64,000 bases of DNA from Lepeophtheirus salmonis (taxonomy: Eukaryota > Arthropoda > Copepoda > Siphonostomatoida > Caligidae): positions 38,336,007 to 38,400,006 of the forward strand of contig NC_052137.2 in assembly GCF_016086655.4 (NCBI RefSeq), given 5' to 3'. Made by a program: the position numbers and the translations under genes. A model generated the notes under the pieces. That model saw nothing but the letters and a program-made list of their open reading frames with translations, did not search any database and was not told the origin of the DNA. Below, one piece after another: positions 12,911 through 25,301 of this stretch (within the stretch, counting starts at the first letter, position 1; each line of letters begins with the position of its first letter).

Positions 12911-13674
12911 CTCTTGCATGATGACGAGATGTTTATTAGAGTTTGTTTATGTACAGAGGCTGGATGAACCAGAATGCCAAAAAATAATCACAAAAACCAT
13001 CCTTTATAAATGGGACAATTAGCATTAATTGACAGTCCACGTTTCCGTAGAAGCCCTGTATATGAATTATGTTCATGATCAATATGCTGTTTTAAAAGAG
13101 AGTGAGGGAAACAGACTAATAAATATGAGAGTGGCTCCCTTCAAAATATTTGATTTATTGGGGATTTGTCAATTTACTCATTATTTTGAAAGAATGAGCA
13201 TCATCCTTGCAAGGAACCAAGGCAGAGAAAGGTGAAAAGTTTAAGTAGTATTGTTATAATATGTAGTTAAATAAAAATACATTTCTTCTCAAAGGAGGTT
13301 ACTGCCTATATACAATATATATATATATATTACAAAATAAAAACGAAGAAGAAAAAAAAAGGAAAACCACACAGTTGGGTATAGTGTTACATCGATAGAC
13401 CCCTAGTGTCGAATTATTGCTTAACGAGACTCCATTACTTAAGGTCTTTGTTTTTTTATTATTATTGTTCCTTGCTTCCTTCCTTCCTTCCTCCTGGGGC
13501 CAAGAAGAAGAAGAAGACCCAGTGAGTCTTTTTTGGGTTACTATGAATGACATTTCCACCTTTTTTTTCTTTCCGTTTTCACAATACATATGTGACATGA
13601 TTTTAGACAAAGGAAAAGGGATTTGCAGATTCGTGGATGAATTGGATCCTAGAATGCTCTTAAAAAAGGGACTA
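12911..13674. other. Intergenic DNA, no gene seen
   Basis: Holds a (TA)n tract near 13313-13329, a CTTC microsatellite near 13474-13493 and a GAA tract near 13505-13516. Open frames at 13029-13235, 13299-13610 (minus) and 13417-13743 have no recognisable domain. The last runs into a family A repeat. Confidence 0.5.
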
Positions 13675-14387
13675 CAGGGGTGCCTGCAGGATTTTTTTTT
13701 AAATCCTAAATTAAACTTTTTGGTAAAAAATATAAAATACTAATTTTTGTGGATTTTTTTTTTTTCAAAGATTCATGTCTATTTACAAAAAATTTCAAAA
13801 ATCCACAGCTGTTCACATAAGATTATTTTTTTTTGCAAAATAATTTGAAATACTAAATTTGTGAATTAAGAATTTCAAAAATCCTAAATATACTGAAAAA
13901 AAAACTTTTTTGAGTAAAAACTTCCCAAATTAAATTTCACAATAAAACTTTTTTTTGATAAAAATTTCAACAATCTAAATTTGTTCCAAGAAAGTTAAAT
14001 TTAGTGGAAAAAAATTCAAAAATCTTTAGCTGTTACCAAGAAATTTAAAAATTATAAAAGTAAATTTCAGAAATCCAAACTTGTTCGCAGAAAATTAAAT
14101 TTTTAGTGAAAAGATTTAAAAAAAAGTTTGAAAAATCCAAAGTAGTGTACTAAAAATTCAAAAATCATTTTTGGGTAAAAAAATTGAAAGATTACATTTC
14201 AAATGTGAAATTTTTTTAAGAAAAACTTCAAAATCCACTGCTATTCAAAATAAGTTAAATCTTTTGACAAAATATATTTTGTGGGAAAAATATGTAAAAA
14301 TATTCCATTTTCTAGTAAAAAGCCATAAATCCATAATTTGGCGGATGAGCTACAGCCCTTCCAGCCCACCCCCTACAAAACCCCCTG
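13675..14387 (-). mobile_element. Family A element, ~713 bp
   Basis: The left terminus is CAGGGGTGCCTGCAGGA and the right terminus, reverse-complemented, is CAGGGGGTTTTGTAGG. Next to the right end is the family's GC block (ACAGCCCTTCCAGCCCACC), which places this copy in minus orientation. The interior is AT-rich and built of recurring modules such as CAAAAATCCACAGCTGTTCA about every 50 bp. It has no coding capacity. The CAG(G)GG terminus is reminiscent of hAT elements, and the class is inferred. Confidence 0.7.
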
Positions 14388-15950
14388 TACTATAATCCTA
14401 ATTACTTGGATTTGACATATGTACCGATATAAGAAATAAGGACATACATTTATCCGTAGAATATGTCAAAGTATCAAATATTCCATTTAAGTAAATGACG
14501 GATATACCAAGTTCTATTAAATTATTAATAGACCTCTAATGATCCCTATCTCCCTTGTTGATAGATACTCCTCTGTGTTTACTCTACTTTATCATTTCCA
14601 TCGTCATTAATAGCATTATTACTATTAATAACAGAACGTTTGTTACTATGATGATCAAAGTGGGTATCATAATACTACATAGTTACTACTTAGGGCAATG
14701 ATAATGATGTGAGCCATTCCCCCCCATCCTTCTCTATAGGCTATAGCCAGTCAGTCAGTTAGTCACGTGAAAAAATGTACATTTATTTATTTATTTTTCT
14801 TCATCATCTATCTCAGGTATTTTTATTGCTGAAATATGAAGTCACATTTGGTTGACAAATTATTATTATATTTTTCTCTCTTTTTATTATTATTTTTTTC
14901 GTCATTCCCCATAACGACTTTTATATCTATCTATGCTATGTGTGTATATAGGTATAAATACAGAAATTGGAGATATTGACTCTTATACAATATATATTTA
15001 ATATTATTTTGGTATTAGTGAGAGAGATTTGCAAAGACATTAATCATTTTTCGTATATATTATAGCCTTACATTGGTAGGATTGTATGTACATACATATA
15101 TATTGTCTACATATTGCATTTATTTGTTTTGAAGAAGACTATTAAAACATATGCATACATATATATATATCCTATACCAAGTAAAGTTGTGAAGTTGACA
15201 AATGAAAAGTTGTTATAATAGTATTGTTCAATGTCAAACAAATATATAGATTTAATAAATATGCTTCATATAGCAAAAAATGATCACAAGTGGAGGTTTG
15301 TAGTCTATCAATTGACCATTGTAGTATATATTTGTTTTCATTCTTTATAAAACTCTATCAAATATTTAAAAAAAAAAAAAAAAAAAGAGACAAAACCCAA
15401 CTTGTTACCAATGATTAAGAATGATATTTGTCAAATGAATAAGCCTACTAGAAATTCCTATTTGGCTATGCTTATATAGATAATTATTTTCTTTTTAAAT
15501 CAATTAGACACAAGAAAAGTAGAATAATTGAAGAAAAATAGCTGATTCTTGCAAATAGTTGATTGTAATAGTTAATTTATTGACTACATTATATAAATAC
15601 GAATGTATAATGCTAAAATAAAAATTTTTAATCACATATTTGAGTCTGCTATATAATCAAACTCGATGCTAGAGCAGTTGTTCCCTAACAAACCTCCTCA
15701 GAGGTAGATCGTCAATGACTCAACAAGGGATGAAATCAATAATAAATATAACATTTGATAGAGCATATTTGAGAGTTGATGAAAGCTTAAGTCCATTTTT
15801 TCTGTCAGTCTCATATTGGCATCAAAATACACGGCAGTGCCGAGTGTGACGTTGAAATATGAACAATCAATACTTTTCCCTTTAACAAGATATATTTCCC
15901 TAGACAATAAACATGTACAAAAAATATTTAAAGGTCAGCTGTAACTCTAT
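14388..15950. other. Intergenic DNA, no gene seen
   Basis: AT-rich, with (TTTA)n near 14781-14799, an A-run near 15368-15386 and several TA tracts. The minus-strand open frame 15698-15907 lies just downstream of a transposase relic but shows no recognisable motif. Confidence 0.5.
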
Positions 15951-15961
15951 ATACCCTCCTA

Positions 15962-16330
15962 CTAATCTTCAATGTAGCCTCTTCTGGAGTCCACAGTGGC
16001 CTCAAGATACCTTCTAAAGGCTTAGCACGTCTTCCTTATGCATTCTTTCAACATATTGTACCAGTATTTGTTTACGTTGGCCGGCCGTTATGACCATGAT
16101 GTTTTCGTGCCTAACGTACAGGTTCTGGAATCTACACACATCGGTTGAACATAATCGGGCGATGTTTTTTTTTGTTTTTTGCCAGAAATTTATGTTATTG
16201 CTGATCCAGAGCACTATCTTATTCCATAATCTCATTATCATCTGCAATGTTAGCCCGAACTCAGGGGAAAAAGTGAGCCTTCATATTTTATTTCCTCCAT
16301 CAAAAAGCGCACGGATCTATATACGAGTGT
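15962..16330 (-). pseudogene. Transposase C-terminal relic (Tc1/mariner-like)
   Basis: On the minus strand the last codons read YLEATVDSRRGYIED and then a stop (TAG at 15964-15962). A terminal RRxEA...xxGGYIE-type motif preceded by a region like MHKEDVLSL is characteristic of Tc1/mariner-like transposases. Upstream, the minus frame contains LWNKIVLWISNN and a run of about 75 open codons (16247-16014). An in-frame stop separates the two parts. Neither the catalytic residues nor a DNA-binding domain is evident. Assignment rests mostly on the C-terminal motif, so confidence is moderate. Confidence 0.45.
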
Positions 16331-17089
16331 CCAGTTCATACACCCTTTTCTTGATAACTTAAAAAAAAGAAGAAGATATATAAGTCCAATTTATAGACAG
16401 GGTTATGAAATGTTCAACACGTCTAACTTTATTTATGTCCGTCTCGGACAAACTCACTAGAACCTCTCAGCTTGCCCATAGCCTATTTTTCAGATTTCAG
16501 TGCCGCACCCGCTACAGATTTATCCTCTTTCTTTCCTTAATCATAATGGGAGGGAAATTTTTTATTATTTTTTTATTATAAAACTTGGTCATGTAAGTCC
16601 CTAAGATGGTGGTACCACCAATACTGACGTCATGGGACCCCCCTCTATTTTTTCAACTGTCTTATTTCAATAACTACAGAGTACTGTTTAATTAACCTTT
16701 ATTTTAAGGAGAACTCTTAAGCCCATGTATGGAAATCATAAAGTTGAACTCATTTATCATACATAGATAGATAAGATAGCAAGTTATGCATAATTGCCAA
16801 AGGAAGGGCAAGAAGAGGAGTTAATTAAATTATTTATATATGCGTATATAATATATATTTTTTAGGTATACCACTCCGTCTCTTCTCCTATCTCCCCATC
16901 CCATTAGCCAAATGCATGTAACATTATTCTATTTTTGGATATCGGACGACGAACATTATATATACAATTAGATGATGAAAAAAAACGAATTCCTTTATTA
17001 TGTATTTTTAACATGTGTTTTATATAATATGTTTGTTATCTAGTAGACACATATGTGTATATTGTATAGGTACTGGGTTTGCAAATATC
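16331..17089. other. Intergenic DNA, no gene seen
   Basis: A perfect TGACGTCA octamer lies at 16625-16632 and a TA-rich tract near 16833-16860. Nothing else was identified. Confidence 0.5.
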
Positions 17090-17560
17090 CCACCCACCCC
17101 CCTGTTTAGTCTGAAGGGATTTTTTCTAGACTGATTCGGACGAATATTTCCGTCCAGACCGTAGGTCCAAAATTGAATCATTTTCAAATCATGGATCGAA
17201 TTTCTCAGCCCGAATAAATAACCCAATTTTTCAGTCTCAATCTATGGACTGATTTTCTACCTTATCCTGTGATTTATGAGTAATCCAACATTTTTAACTA
17301 TCTAAGACAATTTTATAAGACACATTATATCATCAGCAGTTCATCTTTGGAATTGTTCCGGACTCAATTTTAAATTAAACTGATCCAGACCTACTTTTTT
17401 CTTTGGAAGCAATCTAGAAAGAACTTCTTATAAGGGTTTTGTGTCGATGTTCACTATTTTGGTATACACAAAATGACATCAACTATTTATCAATGGAGTC
17501 AGTCGATACCGAATTATCTTTGAGGCTGCTCCAGACTAGGGCTGTCTGTGAACTTTTCAA
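17090..17560. repeat. Family B-like repeat fragment
   Basis: Dense in CTAGACTGATTCGG, GTCCAGACCGTAGGTCC, CAGTCTCAATCTATGGACTG and similar degenerate motifs. The order resembles the 28753-29317 copy (for example 'CTCAATCTATGGACTGATTTT' versus 'CTCAATTTATGGACCGACTTT', differing at a few positions). Clear termini were not found. Confidence 0.45.
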
Positions 17561-17873
17561 CAAAGCCCAGACTACATGCTTCTTGAAAGCCAGGATTTAA
17601 AAAAAAAATACTAAGAGTAGAAATATTAAGTTAAGGATATATTTTCTGTTCTATATTCAAAAAATTTCTTTAGATATTTACAAATGGTCGGCTGACGGTT
17701 AAGTCCCTACTGCTCATCAAGATCCCGGGCCAACTATTATTATTTACTCCTCTCTATTACACTAATTTGGAGTGTTTAAGAGTCTTTTTTTTACGATGAT
17801 CCGATGAACAATATTGTAGAACAGATAATTAGCTGTAGATTGCTAAAAAAACAACTTTGTCCTATTCGCCATC

Positions 17874-18065
17874 ATGAGCACACAGTACGAGAAGAGGATT
17901 CAGATCCCTGTGCTCCTCCGCCTGGGATTGTCCCAGAAGACCATCTGGGAGCAGAGGGGGATTTCAAGGAAACGAATTACAATGTATCCATGCGGTGGAA
18001 GGTAGGGGAGGACCTCAGTCACTCCCCAGGATCAGGAAGGAAACCCTCCGTGTCTTTCAACCATA
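17874..18065 (+). pseudogene. Mariner transposase N-terminal relic, frameshifted
   Basis: From the ATG at 17874 the frame reads MSTQYEKRIQIPVLLRLGLS then QKTIWEQRGIS, a helix-turn-helix resembling the first DNA-binding motif of mariner transposases. Near 17975 the homology moves to a neighbouring frame, which continues YNVSMRWKVGEDLSHSPGSGRKPSVS. That matches the linker and GRP(R/K)-type hook between the two helix-turn-helix units. The copy ends abruptly near 18065, where family A sequence begins, so the catalytic domain is missing. One frameshift plus truncation makes it a dead fragment. Confidence 0.72.
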
Positions 18066-18094
18066 TGAAGTGCTATTTAACTATTATTTTTCTC

Positions 18095-18214
18095 TTAAAA
18101 ATGTAATATTTGAAATTTTTTTAACATAAAATTTAATTTTTTTGTGAATAACAATGGATATTTGAAATTTGATTTTCCTCCCCCACTCCAAATATTATAT
18201 TGCAGACGCCCCTG
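18095..18214 (+). mobile_element. Family A element, 3' fragment
   Basis: Only the end ATTATATTGCAGACGCCCCTG (to 18214) and two interior modules (GTGAATAACAATGGATATTT, then TTTGAAATTTTTTT) are present. It abuts the mariner relic at 17874-18065, so one element probably truncated the other. Confidence 0.6.
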
Positions 18215-18229
18215 ATATTATATACATCT

Positions 18230-18421
18230 TCAGAACTAAAGCCCAAGAACCCAAGATGATAGACAATACCCAAGATCTGAGATGAGGGGAGCCAAGCTCT
18301 GACATCTCTGGTACAGACCGATTTTTTTTTTTTTTTTTTGAAGAACCGAATTTGTGCGATCTACTTAAAATCATGACGGTCCAAGACCGATCTAGGATTT
18401 TGAGACCAGACACGACCACTA
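18230..18421. repeat. Family B right-end fragment
   Basis: Carries CAGACCGA, GAACCGAA and GACCGATCTAGG, and ends CACGACCACTA, which reverse-complements to the TAGTGGTCGTG form of the family B terminus. An 18-base T run interrupts it near 18323-18340. No left terminus was seen. Confidence 0.45.
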
Positions 18422-19821
18422 ACACATATACACCTATATACTTTTTCTTCTGAAGGTTACGTGGGCAATATGTTTGGTTGTTTGGTTGCTATGAGTGTTG
18501 AAGATAAGGAAGTCACCTCATTCTTTCTCATCTCCTCTCCTTCTTTAGGATATCTAATCACATTGATAAATCTCTTGAACGGAATAACAATCCATGTATC
18601 TTATATCTACATACATACATAGACATACATGTGTATGATAATTGTTAATTACTATCTCTCTACTTCTTCTTCATGTTTTGAGTCTCTGATCCTTTATCGT
18701 CAAATAAACACATTGGGAGCTCAGACGTGGAAAATACACAGACACACACACACATAGATAAAAACAAATAAGGATCCCTTCTCCACAAAGTATACATATG
18801 TATACATTGAGGAGAGTGAAAACAGAGAATCCATCTCCAACTGTGACTTCTTTGAGGATCTTCTTTAAAACTCACTCAAAGGCGACGAGGTTCATTTATA
18901 GGTTTTTTTCCACCTTCTCAAATTCAAGTTACGACATTGGACTAATTATTGAGTTTGTAAGATTCTCAATAAGGTATTTTCTTTTTAATGAGAAAGAGCT
19001 TCTGTAGTAGTTTTTAACAGTCCTTTTGAATTCTATTAGACATTTGACCAATCGTTACTTGAATGTTTCAAGGATCAATTATAATTCGGGGTTAGAGGAA
19101 TCCGCATTCTTTAAAAAAATATTAAACGGAAGTTTGAGTAATTTTCAAAAGTTCTTTGAATGTAGTAAAGTTGAGTTAATCTTTAGGGTTCGAGTCACCG
19201 GACTTGGAATGTATTTTCAAGAAAGAAGGCCAAAACTTATTATGTTAATGTCCTCAGGTATCTTTAGAATATATTTTTTATGGGAGGGGCTGGGCCATTG
19301 GCCTTTTTGATAATTTTGACTCAAAGTTTTTTTCCCATTCATAAAAATTCTGCAAAAGTTGAGGTCCTTTAATCCCTCAGCCACTACGATTCGTGCCCCA
19401 CTGGTTCGAGTAATCCTCCAATCCAACACAATTGATAAATAATAATTAATAGCTATGTATTGCATTTCTACAATTATGTATATGCTGTTTACAAGTTGCA
19501 GCTTGTATAAGACAATTGTACAAGTTGCAACCAAAATTGAGATAAAGGGTTTGATAAACCTGGGACCAGAATAATGCAATAAATAAATGTTCCATGGATG
19601 TTCCTTATATGTAATAATGGTTTATTAGAATAACCAATTTGCAATCTATATATTAAATGTCCATGTATCTATATATCCTTCAATGACAGCCAAACCAATG
19701 GACAAATTTTACTAAAAACTTTCATATAGGTACTTATGACTCCAGAAACGGTTCTGGTAACATTTTTTGGGGTCCTTGGGGCCATGTCAGCCTTTCAATC
19801 GAATTTTAGCACTTCCCCTGT
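18422..19821. other. Intergenic DNA with repeat fragments
   Basis: Holds (CA)n near 18739-18754 and a GTACAAGTTGCAA family C-like tract near 19455-19530. The segment near 19285-19320 (GGGCCATTGGCCTTTTTGAT) resembles the block at 37125-37150 and is repeat-derived. Open frames at 18798-19007, 19026-19310 and 19217-19579 (minus) show no protein family. Confidence 0.5.
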
Positions 19822-20400
19822 ACAACCTGAGGCAGGGGTGTGTGTCGAGTATTATAAGAGCTCTTTGTTGTTTAGAAAGTGGTGCTGGAATAATTTAACC
19901 TGCCTTAGGGACCAGCAGACTACAACCAGTGGGGGAGGTGTATTCTAGCATATTTGAAGGGGTTCTGGTCCCAAGAAGCAAAGAGGTGGAAGTGTTTAAA
20001 CTGGTTTTCAGTCCAGCACTTGACCTATACAACCTGAGGGCCATGGTATATTTTGGGATATTAGGAGGGCTTTTGATGCAATGGGAAGGGCGGAGGAGAA
20101 ATTGTGTATTACAACATAGTGGAAGGGGTTCTTAGTGATTAGTCCTGGGGTGTATTTTGGGATATTAAGAGGGTTTCTAGATGATCAGGGAAGCGGCGGT
20201 GGAGAAATTTAATTTGAATAAAGCACAGTGGTTCATCTACACAACCCATGGGCCGGGGTATAATATAGCAAATTAGAAGGGCTCCTTGGTGTATATAAAT
20301 GCAGCAGTGGATGAGTTTAAACTGTATTTTGTCTTTGTACTTCACCATTACAACCTAGAGTGTATTTTGAGAAGGTATCCCTAATGTTCATGGAAGCAGC
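19822..20400 (+). repeat. Degenerate ~105-bp minisatellite, about 5-6 units
   Basis: Recurring landmark ACAACC(T/C/A) starts near 19822, 19922, 20029, 20111, 20241 and 20350. Each is followed by variants of GGGGTGTATTTTGGGATATTA, GAAGGG(G/C)TTCT, AAGAAGC...GGTGGA and GTTTAAACTG. Units differ by substitutions and indels, so the spacing ranges from 82 to 130 bp. The array is GC-richer than its surroundings. Short open frames at 19736-19948 and 19929-20135 lie in the array and are not conserved between units, so I do not call a gene. Confidence 0.75.
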
Positions 20401-22794
20401 TACAATACTTCGGGTTTGGGGTACTCAAACTCGGGGTTCCAAACTCCAAAAACTCCAAACTGGGGTTTGGATACTCAAAATACCAAAATTAAAATAATTA
20501 TTAAAATTTAACGTCTTTATTTTTTGTTAAATTACTCTAGTTTAATCATGAATTTTAAGACCAAAAAAAATAACCAAATTTATACACTATACCTATATAT
20601 GTTTTACAAGTTGTATTTTGTATAACAGATATACATAATTCACTTTACGTGTCATTGAGCTTCAAAACATTTATCACTACTGATTTCATGGCATTAAAAG
20701 GTTTTATTTTTGTTAAGAAAAAAAAAAATATATATATAAAGGGCCATCAAGTTATGCTTTTAAATCATTTATGCAAAATAGGTAGACAGTGGATCCCCAT
20801 GAGGGCTCCACATGTTTTGGCACAACTGTCTATTTTATTTTAAAAAGTAAAATAAGAAGGTTTTTCTATCCTCAGCTAATAATAATGAACGATCATGAAA
20901 AAAAATCCCTTGAATTCCTCTTCATTTGAATATTATTATAATTCACTTATACAATTTCATGGAAAAAAGGTTTTTTGGAATGTGGGGGACTCTGCCGCCA
21001 TGGTGTATACTTATTTTCCTTGATGATGACTACTACTCTTATGTACTTTGTTCTAACCTCATCATCATCATCATCTTCAACATCCCTGGAGTGGAAATCT
21101 AGATAAGAATATTCATACATAATATGTACACATACAAATCTACATATAACTCAGAAAATTTTATTATGAAAATATGTTCCTCCATGATCATTCATTTAAA
21201 AAAACATAAAAATTCCTTCGAGGAAATCAAGAATTTTCACTCTGCAAGGAAACAAAAAAAAACAAAAAAAAAAACTACATGTACATACATGGATCATGAA
21301 GACTCTCCAGGAGTTCATGTCTCCAAAAACAAAACAGTCATGTACAAAAATAATAAGAGAAAGAAAAAAAAACTAAAAACTTTCCTTATTATTAAATATG
21401 AAAAGAGTGATGATTCAAATCCAATGTATGTTTGTATAAGACAAATATTTTTGCCGTTTTGACAAATTCCAAAATTGAGGGGTTTTGTATGTAGATATAT
21501 TATAAATTATAATCTATCAACATGTTATCTGTTCTTTCATAACTTTGCATATATATATATATATTTTAATGAGCTTCACTATCTATTAAAATAGGGTCAA
21601 AGGTCAATTTATATGAGTTTTGAATATTAATCACTTGTTCCTATCAGATAGTGGACGACGACTCATAATCAGACTGGAATGTTTCTCTCTCAATATAATG
21701 TATAAATCCATTAGACTGATAAAACAAAAAAGGCTTATCCCGTGAGAAACTTTTACATTGTTTCTCCTAGAATGTTTGATCAGTACATGACCCCTTGTCT
21801 TGCAATTTTATAAGAGAGAGGTATAGGGAAAATGTGAGTAATAAAACTTCATTGATCCATTGATTTCCACTCGGAAGTTCTAAAACTCTCTGAAAAAAGA
21901 AAAAAAAAAAAAAGAAGATTATTATGATTGATGGACTTCATTAAAAAATCATAATCTCTTATTGAATCTGAATAAACTACTTTTTCTATCTGAATCATGA
22001 ATAATAAAAATGCAGTTAGGTCAGTATGAAGGATTTTTACTCACTCAACTAAAGAATATACACGGTGTATGTAATTATATGTAAATATTTTTTAATATAC
22101 CTACAGTGTGCTTAAAAAAAAGTGGAAAATTTACCTGCCACGAAAATTGGCCATTTCTTGACAACTCTACAAGTTCCTTCACCTTTACAAGACTCACATT
22201 TTCAGCCTGGCAAATTTATTGACTATGTGAGTAATAATTGCAGCACAGTCACGTTGTTTTATTTACCTTTTTGCTCGTAATTTAGGTAAAGAAAATTCGA
22301 TTTCAACGTGAGGCACTTCATTTAAAAACCATGTTATTATTCTTTTGATAAACCAGGACTTTAATTGTTATAGTCAACGCAACCTTCAATACATTGGATT
22401 GCAAATTCATTAGAAGAAAAAAAAATACCTTAAGGGTCCCAGTGTCATTAGGGTAAAACTCCATAGGCGTAGAATTGTACATTTAGTAGTATCTCAGAGT
22501 TTTTCCCCTACAATAAATTGTCAGCCAGATCGATTCTAGTTTATCCTATCAGTATCTAATTATTATGTAATACTATTGCAAAACAAATTCCTCATGATCT
22601 CAAGGGACAATCAGATGTATGACTCTCACTAATGTGCCATCAATTAAAAGATCTATATATATGTAAGTAATATTAAATGAAGTATGAATAGGCCCATTAT
22701 TGCTAGGGGTTTTAAAGAAGGAACTTTTTCGGTAAGAAGGTAAATTGTCTGCGTTTTTTTAAAGGGACTGAACATCTTTGTTCATATATTTAGC
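20401..22794. other. Intergenic DNA, no gene seen
   Basis: A short ACTCCAAA-type tandem lies near 20425-20485 and an ATC microsatellite near 21060-21073. The lysine-rich open frame 21124-21462 is low-complexity A-rich DNA without a domain. A sequence starting CTACAGTGTGCTT at 22091 looks like a Tc1-type end, but I found no partner. Confidence 0.5.
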
Positions 22795-23030
22795 GTACAA
22801 ATTGTAACTTGTACAAAGAAGTCGTACAATATGCATAATTTGAAATGAAGAAATTATAGTACTTGCAATAATTAAAAATTCCTTAGATGGTCGATACATA
22901 TTTATTAATGATGCCATTTAGAATTATTTTGATGAAAATGACGAATTGATGAATAAATATTGAGTAGTCCATTTTATATTTCAAATGCCCATCGTTATAT
23001 TACTCGTACATACGTAATAACCAATTAATT
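22795..23030 (+). repeat. Family C dispersed repeat copy
   Basis: Begins CAAATTGTAACTTGTACAAA and carries AATTCCTTAGATGG, TTATTAATGATGCCATTT and GAATTATTTTGATGAAAATG in the same order as 10305-10520 and 45240-45440. Non-coding. Confidence 0.55.
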
Positions 23031-23164
23031 CTAATAGCTCAAAAAGAAAAGATAACCTCATTGTATATTTAGTTGTTAATTAGAATGACCAAACATTGCA
23101 GTAATTGATGAGGCCGTTATGAGACATACAAATCGCAAGTTGTACAATATATAGGTATATAGAA

Positions 23165-23310
23165 TACCGTAGAATCCGGTTGATGAAGTGTTTTTTTAAA
23201 CTTTATACAGTCTGAGTGCACTTACAATATCGGATACTGTTATAACCTGAACCGAGACTGCAATATATTGCTTATCGGTCTCAGTTCTTGTACTTTTGTT
23301 CCTCTATAGA
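23165..23310. repeat. Family B-like fragment
   Basis: AATCCGGTTGATG, ACCTGAACCGAGACTG and ATCGGTCTCAGTTCTTG are typical interior family B motifs. A second block (about 23945-24040) with GGGAACCGAGACTGAAAC and CTAAGTCGGGCACAACC may be the other end of the same element, now separated by a hAT-like insertion beginning at 23618. Confidence 0.4.
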
Positions 23311-23617
23311 ATATATAATTTATAAATAAAATACAATATATATTATAAAAATAAATTAGCTTTAATCAATAAGTCAATTTTCTGACTTTTTTTTGTGGAA
23401 TTGCAGCGTTTTCCAATGATCTTTTTTTAGGTCGACAAGGTGATACAGTTGTATCTGAGTTCCAAATAGCTAAGGGCTTCTTTTGGATTTGGAAAAGGGG
23501 TATTAGACAACAGACAATCTTAATAAAATATGGAAGGGGCGGGGTAGATTATGGATCCAGGCTCACATCTAAGCTTTTTGAGCCCCAATAATATGATAAC
23601 TATAATATTTATGAAGC

Positions 23618-24722
23618 CAGGGTTTCTCAAACTTCACCATGGCAAGGCCCCAACTACACTAATACATTTTTTGCTGAGGCCCCCTTAATACCAAACATGT
23701 GTACTATGTATTTGTAGACTGAACACAATCCTAAATCTAGCCTCCCTCGCAGAACCCACATTGAAAACCATCGTTTTAAGCAATCTTAGATTTGAGGGCC
23801 CCTGTAGAAACTTGAAGAACTACGCACTCTGCGTATAAGGTAGCTAGAGAACTGATTGTATCTAACATCCTTTCCTAGGTCCAAATATTCTAGCAATGTG
23901 CCTTTTTTTAGTGCCTGTTACCAAATTGAGCATGTATTAAAAAAAAAAACGAGACGGGAACCGAGACTGAAACTTTTTAAATTAAAGAACTGAGACCAGG
24001 ACCAGTAGAACCGATGAACCTAAGTCGGGCACAACCTTGCTTGCAATACAACAGATAATAGCATTGTATAAGAAATAGGACAAATATTCTATGAGTAAGT
24101 AAAACATATAGAAAAAAAAACCCTAGCAAATTAAGGCATAATTTTATTTAGTTTTACGTTAATGAGAAGTGACCTTGGGATTTCTTCCAATGTTTGAGAA
24201 CCAAATCCATTAAGAATTTATCTCAATGTCAATGCACACTGTGCAGGCTCCGTGCAGCGTTTTTGTAAGTGGCGGAGCCAATTAGTGAAATTTAAAGAAA
24301 TACACACGTTATGCTGCTATACAGAATGGGTATGCAAAACTTGCAGTGGATACATTAAATTACAATTTCATCCCTGTTATTTTTAAAAACAAGGTTTCAT
24401 TCTCCGGAGCTGCCAATGTGTTTACCAACGTGTCGAGCTGAAATTGGTTGGGAAGGACAACATATTTCTTACATGTTTGCCCTAATGTTTGAGAGCTAAA
24501 TGCATTAAGAACTCATCTCATCATCAACTTAATTGTGACGAGGGTGGTTCCAAACCCCAGTCCATTGGCTATTGAGTGGTCAATTCTGCTATATAAGGGT
24601 GAGACAGAAACCGCACCACAACTTAGCAACATTACCTGGTTTTCTCATTTGGACTGGGCATAATTGGTATTTAAGTAGTGCTAAATAGGGCAGCTGTTGA
24701 GGGTGTAGTTTGAGAACCACTG
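23618..24722. mobile_element. Candidate hAT-type non-autonomous element, ~1.1 kb
   Basis: Left end CAGGGTTTCTCAAAC and right end (reverse complement) CAGTGGTTCTCAAAC match at 13 of 15 bases, the usual hAT terminus. Flanking 8-mers (TATGAAGC, GGTTAAGG) do not match well, so the pair may come from two insertions. Inside are a direct repeat (about 24187-24230 and 24484-24530, AATGTTTGAGA...CATTAAGAA) and a 165-bp segment (24236-24400) shared with 26489-26655. No intact transposase. Confidence 0.5.
24236..24400 (+). repeat. Copy of the CACTGTGCAGGC repeat (mariner 5' region)
   Basis: CACTGTGCAGGCTCCGTGCA, GAAATTTAAAGAAATACACA and TATGCTGCTATACAGA are shared in order with 26489-26655. There the same sequence precedes a mariner-like transposase start. 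This suggests a truncated 5' end of one mobile-element family. Confidence 0.6.
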
Positions 24723-24731
24723 GGTTAAGGA

Positions 24732-25301
24732 GTTAAACCACTAATACGGATATTCGTTTAAACTTATTTTTTAAATTTTTTTTTTCCTGTAACTGGTCAG
24801 ATTCAGTTGCACGGATTAAGTATAAGAAAGCATTCAAGTCTTGTATTTACTCCATCTGCTCTAGGAATCTTCTTTCAAGTCCATATACATAGAGTATATT
24901 TCCTTCGCTAGGAAGGATCTACTAAGCAAACCACCGCTCATTGACTTCTAAGGAATAATTTCTCACCAGCACGTTGTCCATTGAGGTACGTTCTTCACTG
25001 TTTTAACTAGTGGTTATTTATACAAGTCCAGAATTAGTAATCATATACAATATATTAGGCGGATTTCTTTTGTCAGTCCCCTGAGATCTGGCAAAAGCGG
25101 ATTCGGCTGTTGATATATTTCTGAGTACTAGACGTTCATACTAGTACTTAGAGTACATTTGTTAAGTGTTTTCGTTACACTTTTGAATGTATTACTTTTC
25201 ATTCGTCATAAAACAATGAACATATCTCAATTAAAGGAACTTCTATAGAAAACCGAGTGCCCCCATAAAATAAGAAATAAAATATATATATATACTACAT
25301 A
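24732..25301. other. Intergenic DNA, no gene seen
   Basis: Nothing recognised apart from poly-T and a (TA)n tract next to the following family A element. Confidence 0.5.

Noticed and set aside
13675..14387. Family A as Helitrons because of internal tandem modules
   Set aside because: Helitrons have no terminal inverted repeats and end in CTRR after a hairpin. These copies have matching inverted ends.
19185..19200. tRNA B-box-like GGTTCGAGTCACC
   Set aside because: No A box or acceptor stem pairing was found upstream or downstream. A similar GGTTCGAGTAG near 44299 lies in the gypsy relic.
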